Shown one piece after another: positions 35,144-43,337 of a stretch of 63,421 nt of DNA. The notes beneath the pieces were generated by a model. It had not been told where the DNA came from, ran no database searches, and saw nothing but the letters and a program-made list of their open reading frames with translations. The first letter of the stretch is position 1; each line of letters starts with the position of its first letter. This DNA comes from Actinophytocola sp050699915 (lineage in GTDB: Bacteria > Actinomycetota > Actinomycetes > Mycobacteriales > Pseudonocardiaceae), in assembly GCF_050699915.1 (NCBI RefSeq), contig NZ_JBOHGA010000006.1:1-63421 (forward strand), written 5' to 3'. The position numbers and the translations under genes are program-made.

Positions 35144-35515
35144 TCAGCCGTTCGGACGCGACTCCAGGGCCTGCAACGACCAGCTGTTGCCGTCAGGGTC
35201 ACGGAAGTAGACGAAGTTGCCGAACGGCTGCACGTCGACCTCGCTCGCCTCGACGCCGGCGTCGAGCAACTGCTTGCGTGCCGTCTCGGCGTTCGCGACC
35301 ACGCACTGGATCTCCTGCGTGCCCGGTCTCTTCTCGGTGATGCCCTCGCCGAGCACGATGGAGCAGGCCGAGCCGGGCGGTGTCAGCTGCACGAACCGCA
35401 GGGCGTCGTGCACCTTGTGATCGTGGTCGGCGTTGAAGCCCACCTTCTCGTAGAACGCCTTGGCCCGGTCGACATCGGACACCGGCACGGGGATGAGTTC
35501 GATCTTCCAGTCCAT
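35144..35515 (-). CDS. VOC-superfamily (glyoxalase/bleomycin-resistance-like) protein
   Basis: 123 residues from ATG 35515, an ordinary single VOC domain. Pattern: IPVPVSDVDRAKAFYEKVGF at the start and YFRDPDGNSWSLQ at the end, the second containing the usual metal-binding acidic end. Such proteins range from glyoxalases to antibiotic sequesterers; substrate unknown. It is convergent with the hypothetical gene upstream. Confident in the fold, not the role. Confidence 0.85.
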   Translation of the reverse strand: MDWKIELIPVPVSDVDRAKAFYEKVGFNADHDHKVHDALRFVQLTPPGSACSIVLGEGITEKRPGTQEIQCVVANAETARKQLLDAGVEASEVDVQPFGNFVYFRDPDGNSWSLQALESRPNG

Positions 35516-35592
35516 GGGCTCACCGTACGGCCTGGGTCCGACGATTCCATGCCGACACGAGCGGCGGCGGTAGTGAGGCACGATGGTGTGCC

Positions 35593-36114
35593 ATGAAGGA
35601 GAGGCTGCTCGCGGATCTCGACGCCCGCATCGCCCGGCATGCCGACGGAGACTCGTCCGGGGTGCTCGAGGAACGCGCGCTCGCCCTGGTCGCCGAGCTC
35701 ACGGCCCTGGGCGAGCCGGACGCCGGCAGCCTCGGCCGCGTCGCGGCGTTGCACCTGTGCCGGTACCAGGCGCTGCCGGCCGGGGACGGCGAGACCGACC
35801 GGTGGCTGGCGCAGGCCCTCTACACAAACCTCCACACGGTCGACCCGCGGTTGGTGCCCCCGGAGGCGCGGCAGAACTTCGGGCTCACGTCGCCCCGCGA
35901 CACGGGCGTCGCGCTGATCGCGGAGTACGAGCGGACCGGCCGGCTCGACCTCCTGGAGCGGGCGATCTCGCTGTTTCGGCAGGAGACACTCGAGAACCGG
36001 GTCGATGCCCGGCGCGACCTCGCCGCGGCGCTGTCCCGACGGTACGAACGGACCGGGCAACCGGCCGACCTGGCCGAGGCGACCGAACTCGGCCGAGCGG
36101 CACCCGACGGGTGA
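35593..36114 (+). CDS. Hypothetical protein with TPR-like helices
   Basis: 173 residues from ATG 35593. The C-terminal half contains ALIAEYERTGRLDLLERAI and LSRRYERTGQPADLAEATEL, two copies of the TPR-like helix pair found in long actinomycete CHAT-domain proteins. It ends abruptly at GRAAPDG, so this may be a short relative or a truncated remnant. No catalytic domain follows. No function known. Confidence 0.65.
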   Translation: MKERLLADLDARIARHADGDSSGVLEERALALVAELTALGEPDAGSLGRVAALHLCRYQALPAGDGETDRWLAQALYTNLHTVDPRLVPPEARQNFGLTSPRDTGVALIAEYERTGRLDLLERAISLFRQETLENRVDARRDLAAALSRRYERTGQPADLAEATELGRAAPDG

Positions 36115-36171
36115 CGGCGGGGTGTGTGAGACTCGGCGGCGACCACCCGTGACGTCGAGCGATGGGCGAGC

Positions 36172-37326
36172 ATGCCGGACGCGCCAGAGATCGTGAGCTC
36201 CGAACCGGGGTCGTTTCCGTGGAGTGTGCTGCACGACCGCCACCCGGCGCTGATCGCCAAGGTCCGCGACGGGTTGCCGTACCCGCCGGAGCACCGCCGC
36301 GCCCTCGACGACCTCGGCCGCGAGATCACCGGCGTCCTGCGCCCGCTGCCCGACTCCGCGCCCGACCACGACCTGTGGGCCGATCGCGGGCTCGGTCACC
36401 TCGGCCGCGGCTGGTACGACGTGCCGTTCCTGTGGGCGGAGAGCTACTTCTACCGCAGGCTGCTCGAGGCGGTCGGCTACTTCGCACCCGGACCGTGGCG
36501 CGGCGTCGACCCGTTCGAGCCGTTCAAGTCCGCGGAGCTGGCGACGCCCGAGATGACGGCCGACCTCGCGGCCCTCGACGAGCCGCCGGCCGACCGCAAC
36601 GCCGCGCTCGTCGCCGCGTCGGTCTGGGGCAACCGGGCCGACCTGGGCTTCCGGATCTCCGCACGCGGGCCGGAGGCCGAGCCGGGCGCTCTGGTCGCCG
36701 ACCAGAGCGCGCTGCTGTGGCACCTGCTCGACGACCAGCTCGACGACGACGGGCCGGGCACCGTGTGCCTCGTCGCCGACAACGCGGGCCGCGAACTCGT
36801 GCCGGACCTCGTGCTCGCCGACCAGCTGCTCGAGACCGGCCGGGCGCGCACGATCGCCTTGCACGTCAAGGCCTATCCGTACTACGTCTCCGACGCGACG
36901 ACCGCCGACGTGACGGCCGCGCTGCGCCGGCTGCTCGGCGCCCCGGGCGAGGCCGCGCGGATCGGTCATCGCCTGTGGGAGGCGATGACCGGCGGCACCC
37001 TCACGGTCCACGCGCACCCGTTCTCCGTCGCGCCGTGGTCCTACGACCGCATGCCGGCCGACCTCGCGGCCGAGTTCGCGGCGGCGACCGTCACGATCAT
37101 GAAGGGCGACCTCAACTACCGCCGCCTGGTGGGCGACCGCGCGTGGGACCCGCTCACCCCGTTCGAGGCGGCGACGGACTACTTCCCCGGCCCGGTCGCC
37201 GCGCTGCGCACACTCAAGTCCGACGTCGTGGTGGGACTGTCCACAGAAGTCCTGTCCCACCTCGACACGACCGAGAAGACGTGGCGCACCAACGGAAACC
37301 ACGCCCTCGTCCAAGTGCGACGGTGA
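36172..37326 (+). CDS. DUF89/ARMT1-family damage-control phosphatase
   Basis: 384 residues from ATG 36172. Metal-binding motifs of DUF89 are visible: CLVADNAGRELVPDLVLAD (Asp and Asn ligands) and TIMKGDLNYRRLVGD (the K-G-D-N-Y-R-R-L signature), with ASVWGNRADLGFR earlier. These cobalt- or nickel-activated phosphatases hydrolyse damaged phosphometabolites; subclass III (human ARMT1-like) is the best match. The natural substrate here is unknown. It begins 57 bp after the TPR-like gene and may be in the same transcript. Confidence 0.88.
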   Translation: MPDAPEIVSSEPGSFPWSVLHDRHPALIAKVRDGLPYPPEHRRALDDLGREITGVLRPLPDSAPDHDLWADRGLGHLGRGWYDVPFLWAESYFYRRLLEAVGYFAPGPWRGVDPFEPFKSAELATPEMTADLAALDEPPADRNAALVAASVWGNRADLGFRISARGPEAEPGALVADQSALLWHLLDDQLDDDGPGTVCLVADNAGRELVPDLVLADQLLETGRARTIALHVKAYPYYVSDATTADVTAALRRLLGAPGEAARIGHRLWEAMTGGTLTVHAHPFSVAPWSYDRMPADLAAEFAAATVTIMKGDLNYRRLVGDRAWDPLTPFEAATDYFPGPVAALRTLKSDVVVGLSTEVLSHLDTTEKTWRTNGNHALVQVRR

Positions 37327-37335
37327 CCGTCACAG

Positions 37336-38301
37336 TCAGGCGATGAGGACGAGCTTGCCGCGGGCGCCGGGCGCGAGGACGCGCCGATGGGCCTCGGCGG
37401 CGTCGTGGAGCGGTAGCTCCGTGCCCACGACCGGACGGAGTGTGCCGTTGCCGAGCTTGGCGGCGACGCCGGCGAGCGCGATGGCGTGTTCGGCCGGCGT
37501 CGCGTTCCAGAGGGCGGTGCCGAGGATCGTGGCCTCCTTGCGCATGGTGAGCCGAGGGGTGAACTCGAGCGTGCCGCGGCTGCCGACCACCACGATGCGG
37601 CCGTGGGTCGCGAGGAACTCCAGGTCGTCGGCGAGGTTGACGTCGGCGAGCATCTCGATGACCACGGACGGAGCGAGGTCCGCGAGCTCGTCGCGATAGC
37701 CGGCGGCGGTGTGGTCGAGGACGTGGTGGGCACCGGCAGCGCGGACGAGCTCGGCACCCTCGGGCGTCCCGGCGGTACCGATCACCGTGGCGCCCGCGTC
37801 CCGCGCGAGCTGCGTGGCGGGGACGCCGACACCGCCGCTGGCGCCGTGGATCAGCACCGTCTCTCCCGCCCGCAGCGCCGCCTTCTGGAACAGCGCGCGC
37901 CACGCGGTGGCGCACGGGACGCCGATCGCGGCACCCTGCGGGTAGGACAGCGTCTCGGGTAGTGGTTGGACGTCTGCGGCGTCGGTGACGGCGAACTCCG
38001 CGTAGGCGCCGGAGAAGCCCGTCGTGCCCAGCGAGCTCAGGAACACCCGCGCCCCCGGCGCGGTGGACGTGACCCCGGCGCCGACCGCGTCGACGACACC
38101 GGCTCCGTCGAACCCGGGGGTGTAGGGCAGCGCCGGGGTGAAGAACGCGTAGCCGCCCGTGCGGATGTAGGTGTCGGCGGGGTTGACGCCGGCGGCGTGC
38201 AGGCGCACGCGTACCTGGCCGGGGCCTGGCTCGGGCACCGGCACCTCGGTGTAGTCGAGCACCTCCTCGCCGCCGAACCGGCCGACCCGGATCGCGTGCA
38301 T
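37336..38301 (-). CDS. NADP-dependent quinone oxidoreductase (zinc-free MDR family)
   Basis: 321 residues, the usual length. The N-terminal GroES-like domain has GVNPADTYIRTG, and the Rossmann fold has VLIHGASGGVGVPATQLARDAGATVIG. The structural zinc cysteines are absent, as expected for quinone reductases. Probably reduces quinones or enones with NADPH. It is convergent with the DUF89 gene and 6 bp from the cupin stop, so probably shares the transcript with cupin and Lrp. Confidence 0.9.
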   Translation of the reverse strand: MHAIRVGRFGGEEVLDYTEVPVPEPGPGQVRVRLHAAGVNPADTYIRTGGYAFFTPALPYTPGFDGAGVVDAVGAGVTSTAPGARVFLSSLGTTGFSGAYAEFAVTDAADVQPLPETLSYPQGAAIGVPCATAWRALFQKAALRAGETVLIHGASGGVGVPATQLARDAGATVIGTAGTPEGAELVRAAGAHHVLDHTAAGYRDELADLAPSVVIEMLADVNLADDLEFLATHGRIVVVGSRGTLEFTPRLTMRKEATILGTALWNATPAEHAIALAGVAAKLGNGTLRPVVGTELPLHDAAEAHRRVLAPGARGKLVLIA

Positions 38302-38307
38302 CGCGGC

Positions 38308-38706
38308 TCAGCGGTCGTTCTGCTTGCGGGCGTGGTCGAGCAGCGACTCGCGGGGCGGGTTGAAGACGTCGATCTCCCGGCACGTCGTGTTCGTGGTCCG
38401 GGCGCCGTGCGGAACCCACGACGGGATCACCGCGACGTCGCCCGCGCGCATCACCCGCGTGTCACCGTCCAAAGTGAACTCGAACTCGCCGTCGAGCACG
38501 ATGGTGATCTGCTCCTCCGCGTGGACGTGCATGGGTGCGGTCGTGTTCTCCGCGAACGACACGAAGTTGGCCATGGTGTTCTCCGCGAGCACTGGGCGGA
38601 ACTCCAGGCCCTCGACGAACTCGACGGCCTCGACGTCGTCGACGCGCACGTAGCGGCCGGGCGCGACCGGGGTACCTGCCGCCTCGGTGCTGAAGTGTTC
38701 GGTCAT
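38308..38706 (-). CDS. Single-domain cupin protein
   Basis: 132 residues. Cupin motif 1 gives PMHVHAEEQITIVLDGEFEF (His, His, Glu metal ligands) and motif 2 gives MRAGDVAVIPSWVPHGARTT (His). The metal triad is therefore complete. Its ATG overlaps the Lrp stop by ATGA. Single cupins of this kind act as dioxygenases, isomerases or binding proteins; no substrate can be assigned. Co-transcription with an Lrp regulator next to an aminotransferase suggests amino-acid catabolism. Confidence 0.88.
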   Translation of the reverse strand: MTEHFSTEAAGTPVAPGRYVRVDDVEAVEFVEGLEFRPVLAENTMANFVSFAENTTAPMHVHAEEQITIVLDGEFEFTLDGDTRVMRAGDVAVIPSWVPHGARTTNTTCREIDVFNPPRESLLDHARKQNDR

Positions 38707-39242
38707 GCTTCCTCCTGGGGTGTTGTCAGGCTGCCCAAGACCTGCTTGGCGAAGTTGTCGGGAGTGAACCCGTAGAGGACGAGCGTGGTCTCGGTGTGCC
38801 GGATGCCGGGCAGCGTCAGCAACCGTTCGAAGTAGACCTCGTTGAGATGTGGCTGGTCCCGCACCCGCAGCCGGACTCGGAGGTCGTCCTGGCCGGTCAC
38901 CAGGTCGACACCCTCCACCTCGGGGATCGCCAGCACCTTCTGGGCGAGCTCGCGCTGGTTGTCACTGCGTTCGGACGTGATCCCGACGACGACGGTGAGT
39001 GTCCGGCCCAGCAGCGCGAAGTCGATCTGGGCCCGGTAGCCCTGGATCACCCCGAGCGTCTCCAGCCGGCCGATGCGGTCGGCGACCGCGGGAGGCGACA
39101 TGCCGACGGCTCGGGCGATCGCACGCTGGGACAACCGGGCGTCCTCGGCGAGATACTCGAGGATCCGCAGGTCCGTCTCGTCGAGGCGGGGCGACACCGG
39201 CACGGCAATCTCCTTGTCGTTTGACATGTCGTGAGCGATCAT
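38703..39242 (-). CDS. Lrp/AsnC-family transcriptional regulator
   Basis: 179 residues from ATG 39242 (ATG 39227, MSNDKE, is an alternative; neither has a clear ribosome site). The HTH runs LDETDLRILEYLAEDARLSQ then VGMSPPAVADRIGRLETLG, and the C-terminal RAM ligand-binding domain carries VTGQDDLRVRLRVRD. Lrp proteins sense amino acids. The divergent aminotransferase at 39299, 56 bp away, is the obvious target along with the cupin operon downstream. Confidence 0.92.
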   Translation of the reverse strand: MIAHDMSNDKEIAVPVSPRLDETDLRILEYLAEDARLSQRAIARAVGMSPPAVADRIGRLETLGVIQGYRAQIDFALLGRTLTVVVGITSERSDNQRELAQKVLAIPEVEGVDLVTGQDDLRVRLRVRDQPHLNEVYFERLLTLPGIRHTETTLVLYGFTPDNFAKQVLGSLTTPQEEA

Positions 39243-39298
39243 AGCTGTCGAACGTAAGACGCAACGCGTATCGCATCAGTCGTTTGGGAGGTGTCATC

Positions 39299-40471
39299 GT
39301 GAAGTTTGCGGAGCGGGTGCGCCGCGTCGCGCCGTCCGCGATCAGGGACCTGCTGCGCCACGGCGCGGACCCCGAGATCATCTCCTTCGGCGGTGGCTAC
39401 CCGGATCCGGCGCTGTTCCCGATGGCCGAGCTGCGCGGGATCTACGCCGAGCTGCTCGCCGGAGACCCCGTCGTCCTGCAGTACTGTCCGTCCGACGGGC
39501 TGCCGGCGCTGCGCGCCCAGGTCGCGACACGGCTGCGCCGCGACGGGATCGACCGCACCGCCGACGACGTCCTGATCATCCAGGGCGCGCAGCAGGGCCT
39601 CGACCTCGCCGCCAAGCTGGTCCTCGATCCCGGCGACGCCGTGGTCACCGAGAACCCCACGTTCCTCGGCGCGCTGATCGCGTTCAACCCGTTCGAACCG
39701 GTGTACGCGCCCGTGCGCACCGATGCGGACGGCATGGACACCGACGACCTGGAACGCGTGCTGGCCGCCACACCGCGGGCCAGGCTGCTCTACACCGTCC
39801 CGGACTTCCAGAACCCGACGGGCGTGACGATGAGCCTGCCGCGCAGGCGGCGGCTGATCGAGCTCGCCGACGAGTACGACCTGCTCGTGGTCGAGGACAC
39901 CCCGTACCGCGCGCTGCGCTACGACGGCGCCCACCTGCCGACCTTGAAGAGCCTCGACGCCGGCGGCCGGGTCGTGCACCTCGGCAGCTTCTCGAAGATC
40001 CTCGCGCCCGGTATGCGACTCGGGTGGGCGGTCGCCGACGGCGAGGTGCTCGAGAAGCTCGCGCTGCTCAAGCTCGCCGCCGACACCCAGAGCAGCACGC
40101 TCAACATGGCCGCCACGTCGAGCTACCTCGACCGGTACGACATCGACGCCCACATCGCGACGATGTGCCGCTCCTACCGCGACAAGCGAGATCTCCTGCT
40201 GACCACGCTGCGCGAGACCTTCCCCGAGACGGTCGAGTACACGACACCCGACGGCGGACTCTTCACCTGGCTGACCTTCCCGGCCTCGTTCGACACGACC
40301 GCGTTCATGCGCGACGTCGCCCTCCCCGACGCCCGCGTCGCGTACGTCCCCGGCGCCACGTTCTTCCCGACCACACCGGAACACAACCACGCCCGGCTCA
40401 ACTTCTCCGGCCTGACCGAGGAGAGGATCACCCAGGGCGTCATCCGCCTGAGCAAGTACCTGCCACGCTGA
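39299..40471 (+). CDS. PLP-dependent class I/II aminotransferase
   Basis: 390 residues; GTG 39299 is chosen since GGGAGG lies 7 bases upstream. Fold-type I features: FGGGYPDPALFP, VPDFQNPTGVTMS, and the PLP-Lys segment LGSFSKILAPGMRLGW. It belongs to the 2-aminoadipate/kynurenine aminotransferase-like group (alpha-amino to 2-oxo acid). Divergent from the Lrp gene, which probably regulates it in response to its amino-acid substrate. Confidence 0.9.
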   Translation: MKFAERVRRVAPSAIRDLLRHGADPEIISFGGGYPDPALFPMAELRGIYAELLAGDPVVLQYCPSDGLPALRAQVATRLRRDGIDRTADDVLIIQGAQQGLDLAAKLVLDPGDAVVTENPTFLGALIAFNPFEPVYAPVRTDADGMDTDDLERVLAATPRARLLYTVPDFQNPTGVTMSLPRRRRLIELADEYDLLVVEDTPYRALRYDGAHLPTLKSLDAGGRVVHLGSFSKILAPGMRLGWAVADGEVLEKLALLKLAADTQSSTLNMAATSSYLDRYDIDAHIATMCRSYRDKRDLLLTTLRETFPETVEYTTPDGGLFTWLTFPASFDTTAFMRDVALPDARVAYVPGATFFPTTPEHNHARLNFSGLTEERITQGVIRLSKYLPR

Positions 40472-40536
40472 GGCGGTGCCTGAAAATCACCAATCGCTAC
40501 CACCATGTTGTGCGGTCGATAGTGGAAGCCGGGACG

Positions 40537-41538
40537 ATGGTGATCGTGAGCCGACGAGCACGCACGGTCCTGGCCATCGCCGCGGTGGTGGCCTTCGTCG
40601 CGGGGGCAGGGGTTCTCGTTGTGCTCAACCGGAACGACGAGCCGACGCCCGCCGCACGCCGGTCCGCTCCACCATCCACGACGTCCACACCGTCCACGAC
40701 GTCCGCACCGCGGCCGGCGCCGAAACCGCGGGGCGCGCCGGTCCTGGCTGTCAAGATCGACAACGTGGCGGACGCGCGGCCGCAGACCGGCATCGGCTCG
40801 GCGGACGTGGTCTACGTCGAGCCGGTCGAGGGCGGGCTGACCAGGCTGGTGGCGATCTACGCCGGCCGGGCGCCGAGAGTCGTCGGGCCGGTCCGCAGCG
40901 CCCGGCGAACCGACATCCAGCTGCTCGCCCAGTTCGGCCGGCCGGTGCTCGCCTACTCCGGCGCCGCGCCCGAGCTGCTGCCGTCCCTGCGCGCGGCCAA
41001 CCTCCTCAACGCCCCACCCGCACGGGCGCGCGGGGCGTTCCACCGCAACGGCCGGCCCTCGCCGCACAACATGTACGTGCGCCCGGCGAAGCTGCCGCGA
41101 GGCGCGAAGGCCCCGGCACAGCCGCCCCTGCAGGTCGGCCCCGCGCCCGGCGGTGGACAGCCGACCTCGCGGCAGGGCGTCGGTTTCCGGGCCGCCCAGT
41201 ACACGTTCACCTGGTCCGCCCGCGCCCACCGCTGGCTCGTGTCGCTGGACGGCAGGCCGCTGATCTCCACCGAGTCCGGGCGGGTCGCCGCGGCCACCGT
41301 CGTGGTCCAGCGGGTCAAGCTGACCGGGCGCGAGCGGATCGAGGACGCCCGCGGCGCCGTCTCGCCGGTCGCCGCCACCGTCGGACACGGCCGGGCGCTG
41401 GTGCTGCGCGACGGCCGGCGGTTCACCGGCACGTGGACACGCCCGGGTCCGCGGGCGCCCACGCGGTTCAACACCGTCGCCGGCCTCGACCTCCCACTCG
41501 CCCGCGGGCCGGTCTGGGTGCTCCTCGTGCCGGCGTAG
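40537..41538 (+). CDS. Membrane-anchored DUF3048 (YerB-like) protein
   Basis: 333 residues from ATG 40537. One N-terminal membrane helix (VLAIAAVVAFVAGAGVLVVL), a Pro/Thr/Ser linker, then the DUF3048 domain: VLAVKIDNVADARPQTGIGSAD (split: VLAVKIDNVADARPQ, TGIGSADVVYVEPVEGG), VRSARRTDIQLLAQ and RPSPHNMYV. Bacillus YerB is the namesake. Function is unsettled; several actinomycete homologues are secreted and may bind or modify envelope components. Appears to be transcribed alone. Confidence 0.9.
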   Translation: MVIVSRRARTVLAIAAVVAFVAGAGVLVVLNRNDEPTPAARRSAPPSTTSTPSTTSAPRPAPKPRGAPVLAVKIDNVADARPQTGIGSADVVYVEPVEGGLTRLVAIYAGRAPRVVGPVRSARRTDIQLLAQFGRPVLAYSGAAPELLPSLRAANLLNAPPARARGAFHRNGRPSPHNMYVRPAKLPRGAKAPAQPPLQVGPAPGGGQPTSRQGVGFRAAQYTFTWSARAHRWLVSLDGRPLISTESGRVAAATVVVQRVKLTGRERIEDARGAVSPVAATVGHGRALVLRDGRRFTGTWTRPGPRAPTRFNTVAGLDLPLARGPVWVLLVPA

Positions 41539-41630
41539 GTCGCCCTCGCCGGCTGTGGACGATCGGCGCGGCCGGACCCGAGCGCTCCTTCGACTTCCTC
41601 CCCGGCGGCCGCCGACGACCTCGCTGGGGA

Positions 41631-42850
41631 TCAGCCGTTCGTTCGTAGGGCGGCCGCCCGGTTGGCGAGGTGGCGGCGTTCGGCTGTGCTGGTGGCCAGG
41701 GTGGCGGCGGTGTCGTAGGCGGTGGCGGCCTCGGCGGTGCGGTCGAGGCGGTGGAGCAGGTCTGCGCGGGTGGCGTGGAAGGCGTGGTAGCCGGGCAGGT
41801 CAGTTCCTCGATCAGTTTCAGCGCGGCTTGTGGGCCGTGGACCTCGCCGACGGCGATGGCCCGGTTCAGGGCGATCACGGGAGTGGGTGCCGTGGCGAGG
41901 AGCTGGTCGTAGAGGGTGAGGATCTGGCGCCAGTCGGTGGCGTCGAACGAGGTGGCGTCGGTGTGTACGGCGTTGATCGCGGCCTGCAGCTGGTAGGGAC
42001 CTGGCCGGTCGCGGCGCAGGCACGCGCGGACGAGCTCGTGTCCCTCGGCGATGAGCGCGTGGTCCCATGTGGACCGGTCCTGGTCGCGGAGCAGGACCAG
42101 GGTGCCCTCTGCCGTGGTGCGGGAGCGGAAGCGGGCCTCGGTCAGCAACAACACTGCCAGCAGGCCGAGTGTCTCGGGTTCGTCCGGCAGCAGCGTGGTG
42201 AGCAGTCGGGCGATGCGGATCGCCTCGGTGCGCAACCCGTCAGCGGCCGTGGGGGCGGCCGTGGGGGCGCCCGGGTCGGCGCCCGCGTTGTAGACCAGGT
42301 AGAGCACGGCCAGCACCGCCGCCAGCCGGTCGGGCAGCTCGGCCGACTCGGGGACCCGGTACGGGATGCGGGCGAGCCGGATCTTGCGCTTGGCACGGAC
42401 GAGCCGCTGCGCCATGGTCGGCTCGGCGACGAGGAACGCGCGGGCCACCTCATCGGTCCGCAGCCCGCCGAGGAGTCGCAGGGTCAACGCCACCCGCGCG
42501 TCGGGGGCGAGCGCGGGGTGGCAGCAGGTGAAGATCAGCCGCAGACGGTCGTCGGGCACCGCGCTCACCTCCCGGGACGGCTGGGGTGCCAGCACCGCGA
42601 GCTCGTCGAGCAGCGCACGGCCGCGGGTGTCGCGGCGCAGCCGGTCGATCGCGCAGCGCCGCGCGGTCGTGGTGATCCAGCCACCCGGGTTCGGCGGCAG
42701 CCCCTCACGCGGCCACACCTTCAGAGCCAGCGCGAACGCGTCCTGCACGGCGTCCTCGGCGACGTCGATCTGCCCGAACACCCGGATCAGGGTGGCCACC
42801 GACCGGCCGGACTCCTCGCGGAACACCCGGCCGATCTCGGCCTCCCCCAT
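41631..42850 (-). CDS. ECF42-type sigma factor with frameshifted C-terminal extension
   Basis: Sigma-70 region 2 (GQIDVAEDAVQDAFALALKVWP) and region 4 (LGGLRTDEVARAFLVAEPTM) are followed by the long TPR-like C-terminal extension that defines the ECF42 group and is needed for activity in that group. After KLIEELT the frame is off by one: the reading continues as Pro/Thr-rich junk to 41468. The neighbouring frame gives DLPGYHAFHATRADLLHRLD then RAAALRTNG and a stop at 41631, which is the proper family ending. One missing base near 41801 explains this. ATG 42850 follows the DGPF gene stop by 2 bp. Confidence 0.85.
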
Positions 42851-42852
42851 GC

Positions 42853-43233
42853 TCACGCCTTGGTGTCCCAGAACGGCCGAACCTCGATCGGCTGCCCGAT
42901 GATCGCCGAAGTCCGGCGCGCCCAAACCAGCGCGCCGTCCAGATCGTCGGCCTCGACGATGTAGAAGCCGGCCAGATGCTCCTTGGACTCGACGAACGGA
43001 CCATCGGTGGTGAGCACCTCGCCGCCCGCCGACGCGCGCACCACCGTCGCCACCTCCGGCCCGGTCAGCTTGCCGGAGAACAACCACGCACCCGACGACT
43101 TCATCTCCTCCTCCATCGCCAGCAACTCCCCGAACCGCTCCGGCTCCATCGCCGGCGTCTCACCGGCGCCCGCGGGGTCGACGGCCGTGGGGTCGGCGGG
43201 GCCGGTGTGCACGGACAGCAGGTACTGGGCCAT
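42853..43233 (-). CDS. DGPF/YCII-domain protein, partner of ECF42 sigma
   Basis: 126 residues from ATG 43233 with GGAGAAGGAG upstream. The diagnostic DGPF sits in TTDGPFVESKEHLAGFYIVE, and the end PIEVRPFWDTKA is conserved in the family. YCII-like DGPF proteins are the typical neighbours and targets of ECF42 sigma factors; their biochemical role is unknown. Gene order (DGPF then sigma, 2 bp apart) fits autoregulation of the pair. Confidence 0.92.
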   Translation of the reverse strand: MAQYLLSVHTGPADPTAVDPAGAGETPAMEPERFGELLAMEEEMKSSGAWLFSGKLTGPEVATVVRASAGGEVLTTDGPFVESKEHLAGFYIVEADDLDGALVWARRTSAIIGQPIEVRPFWDTKA

Positions 43234-43277
43234 GACGACGCTCCTTCTCCAGGCGGGCACCTCCCACCCTGCCCCAC

Positions 43278-43304
43278 TACGAACGGCCCGGCGCCAGATC
43301 GACA
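43278..43304 (-). promoter_or_regulatory. Candidate ECF42-dependent promoter
   Basis: On the minus strand, TGTCGA (43304-43299) and CGTA (43281-43278) are separated by 17 bp. The published ECF42 consensus is a TGTCGA -35 with a short CG(A/T)C-type -10; this site has the full -35 and one mismatch in the -10. The -10 ends ~45 bp upstream of the DGPF start. Confidence 0.5.
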
Positions 43305-43337
43305 CGTGAGGACACCTCGTGTGGGGAGTTGTCGTCA

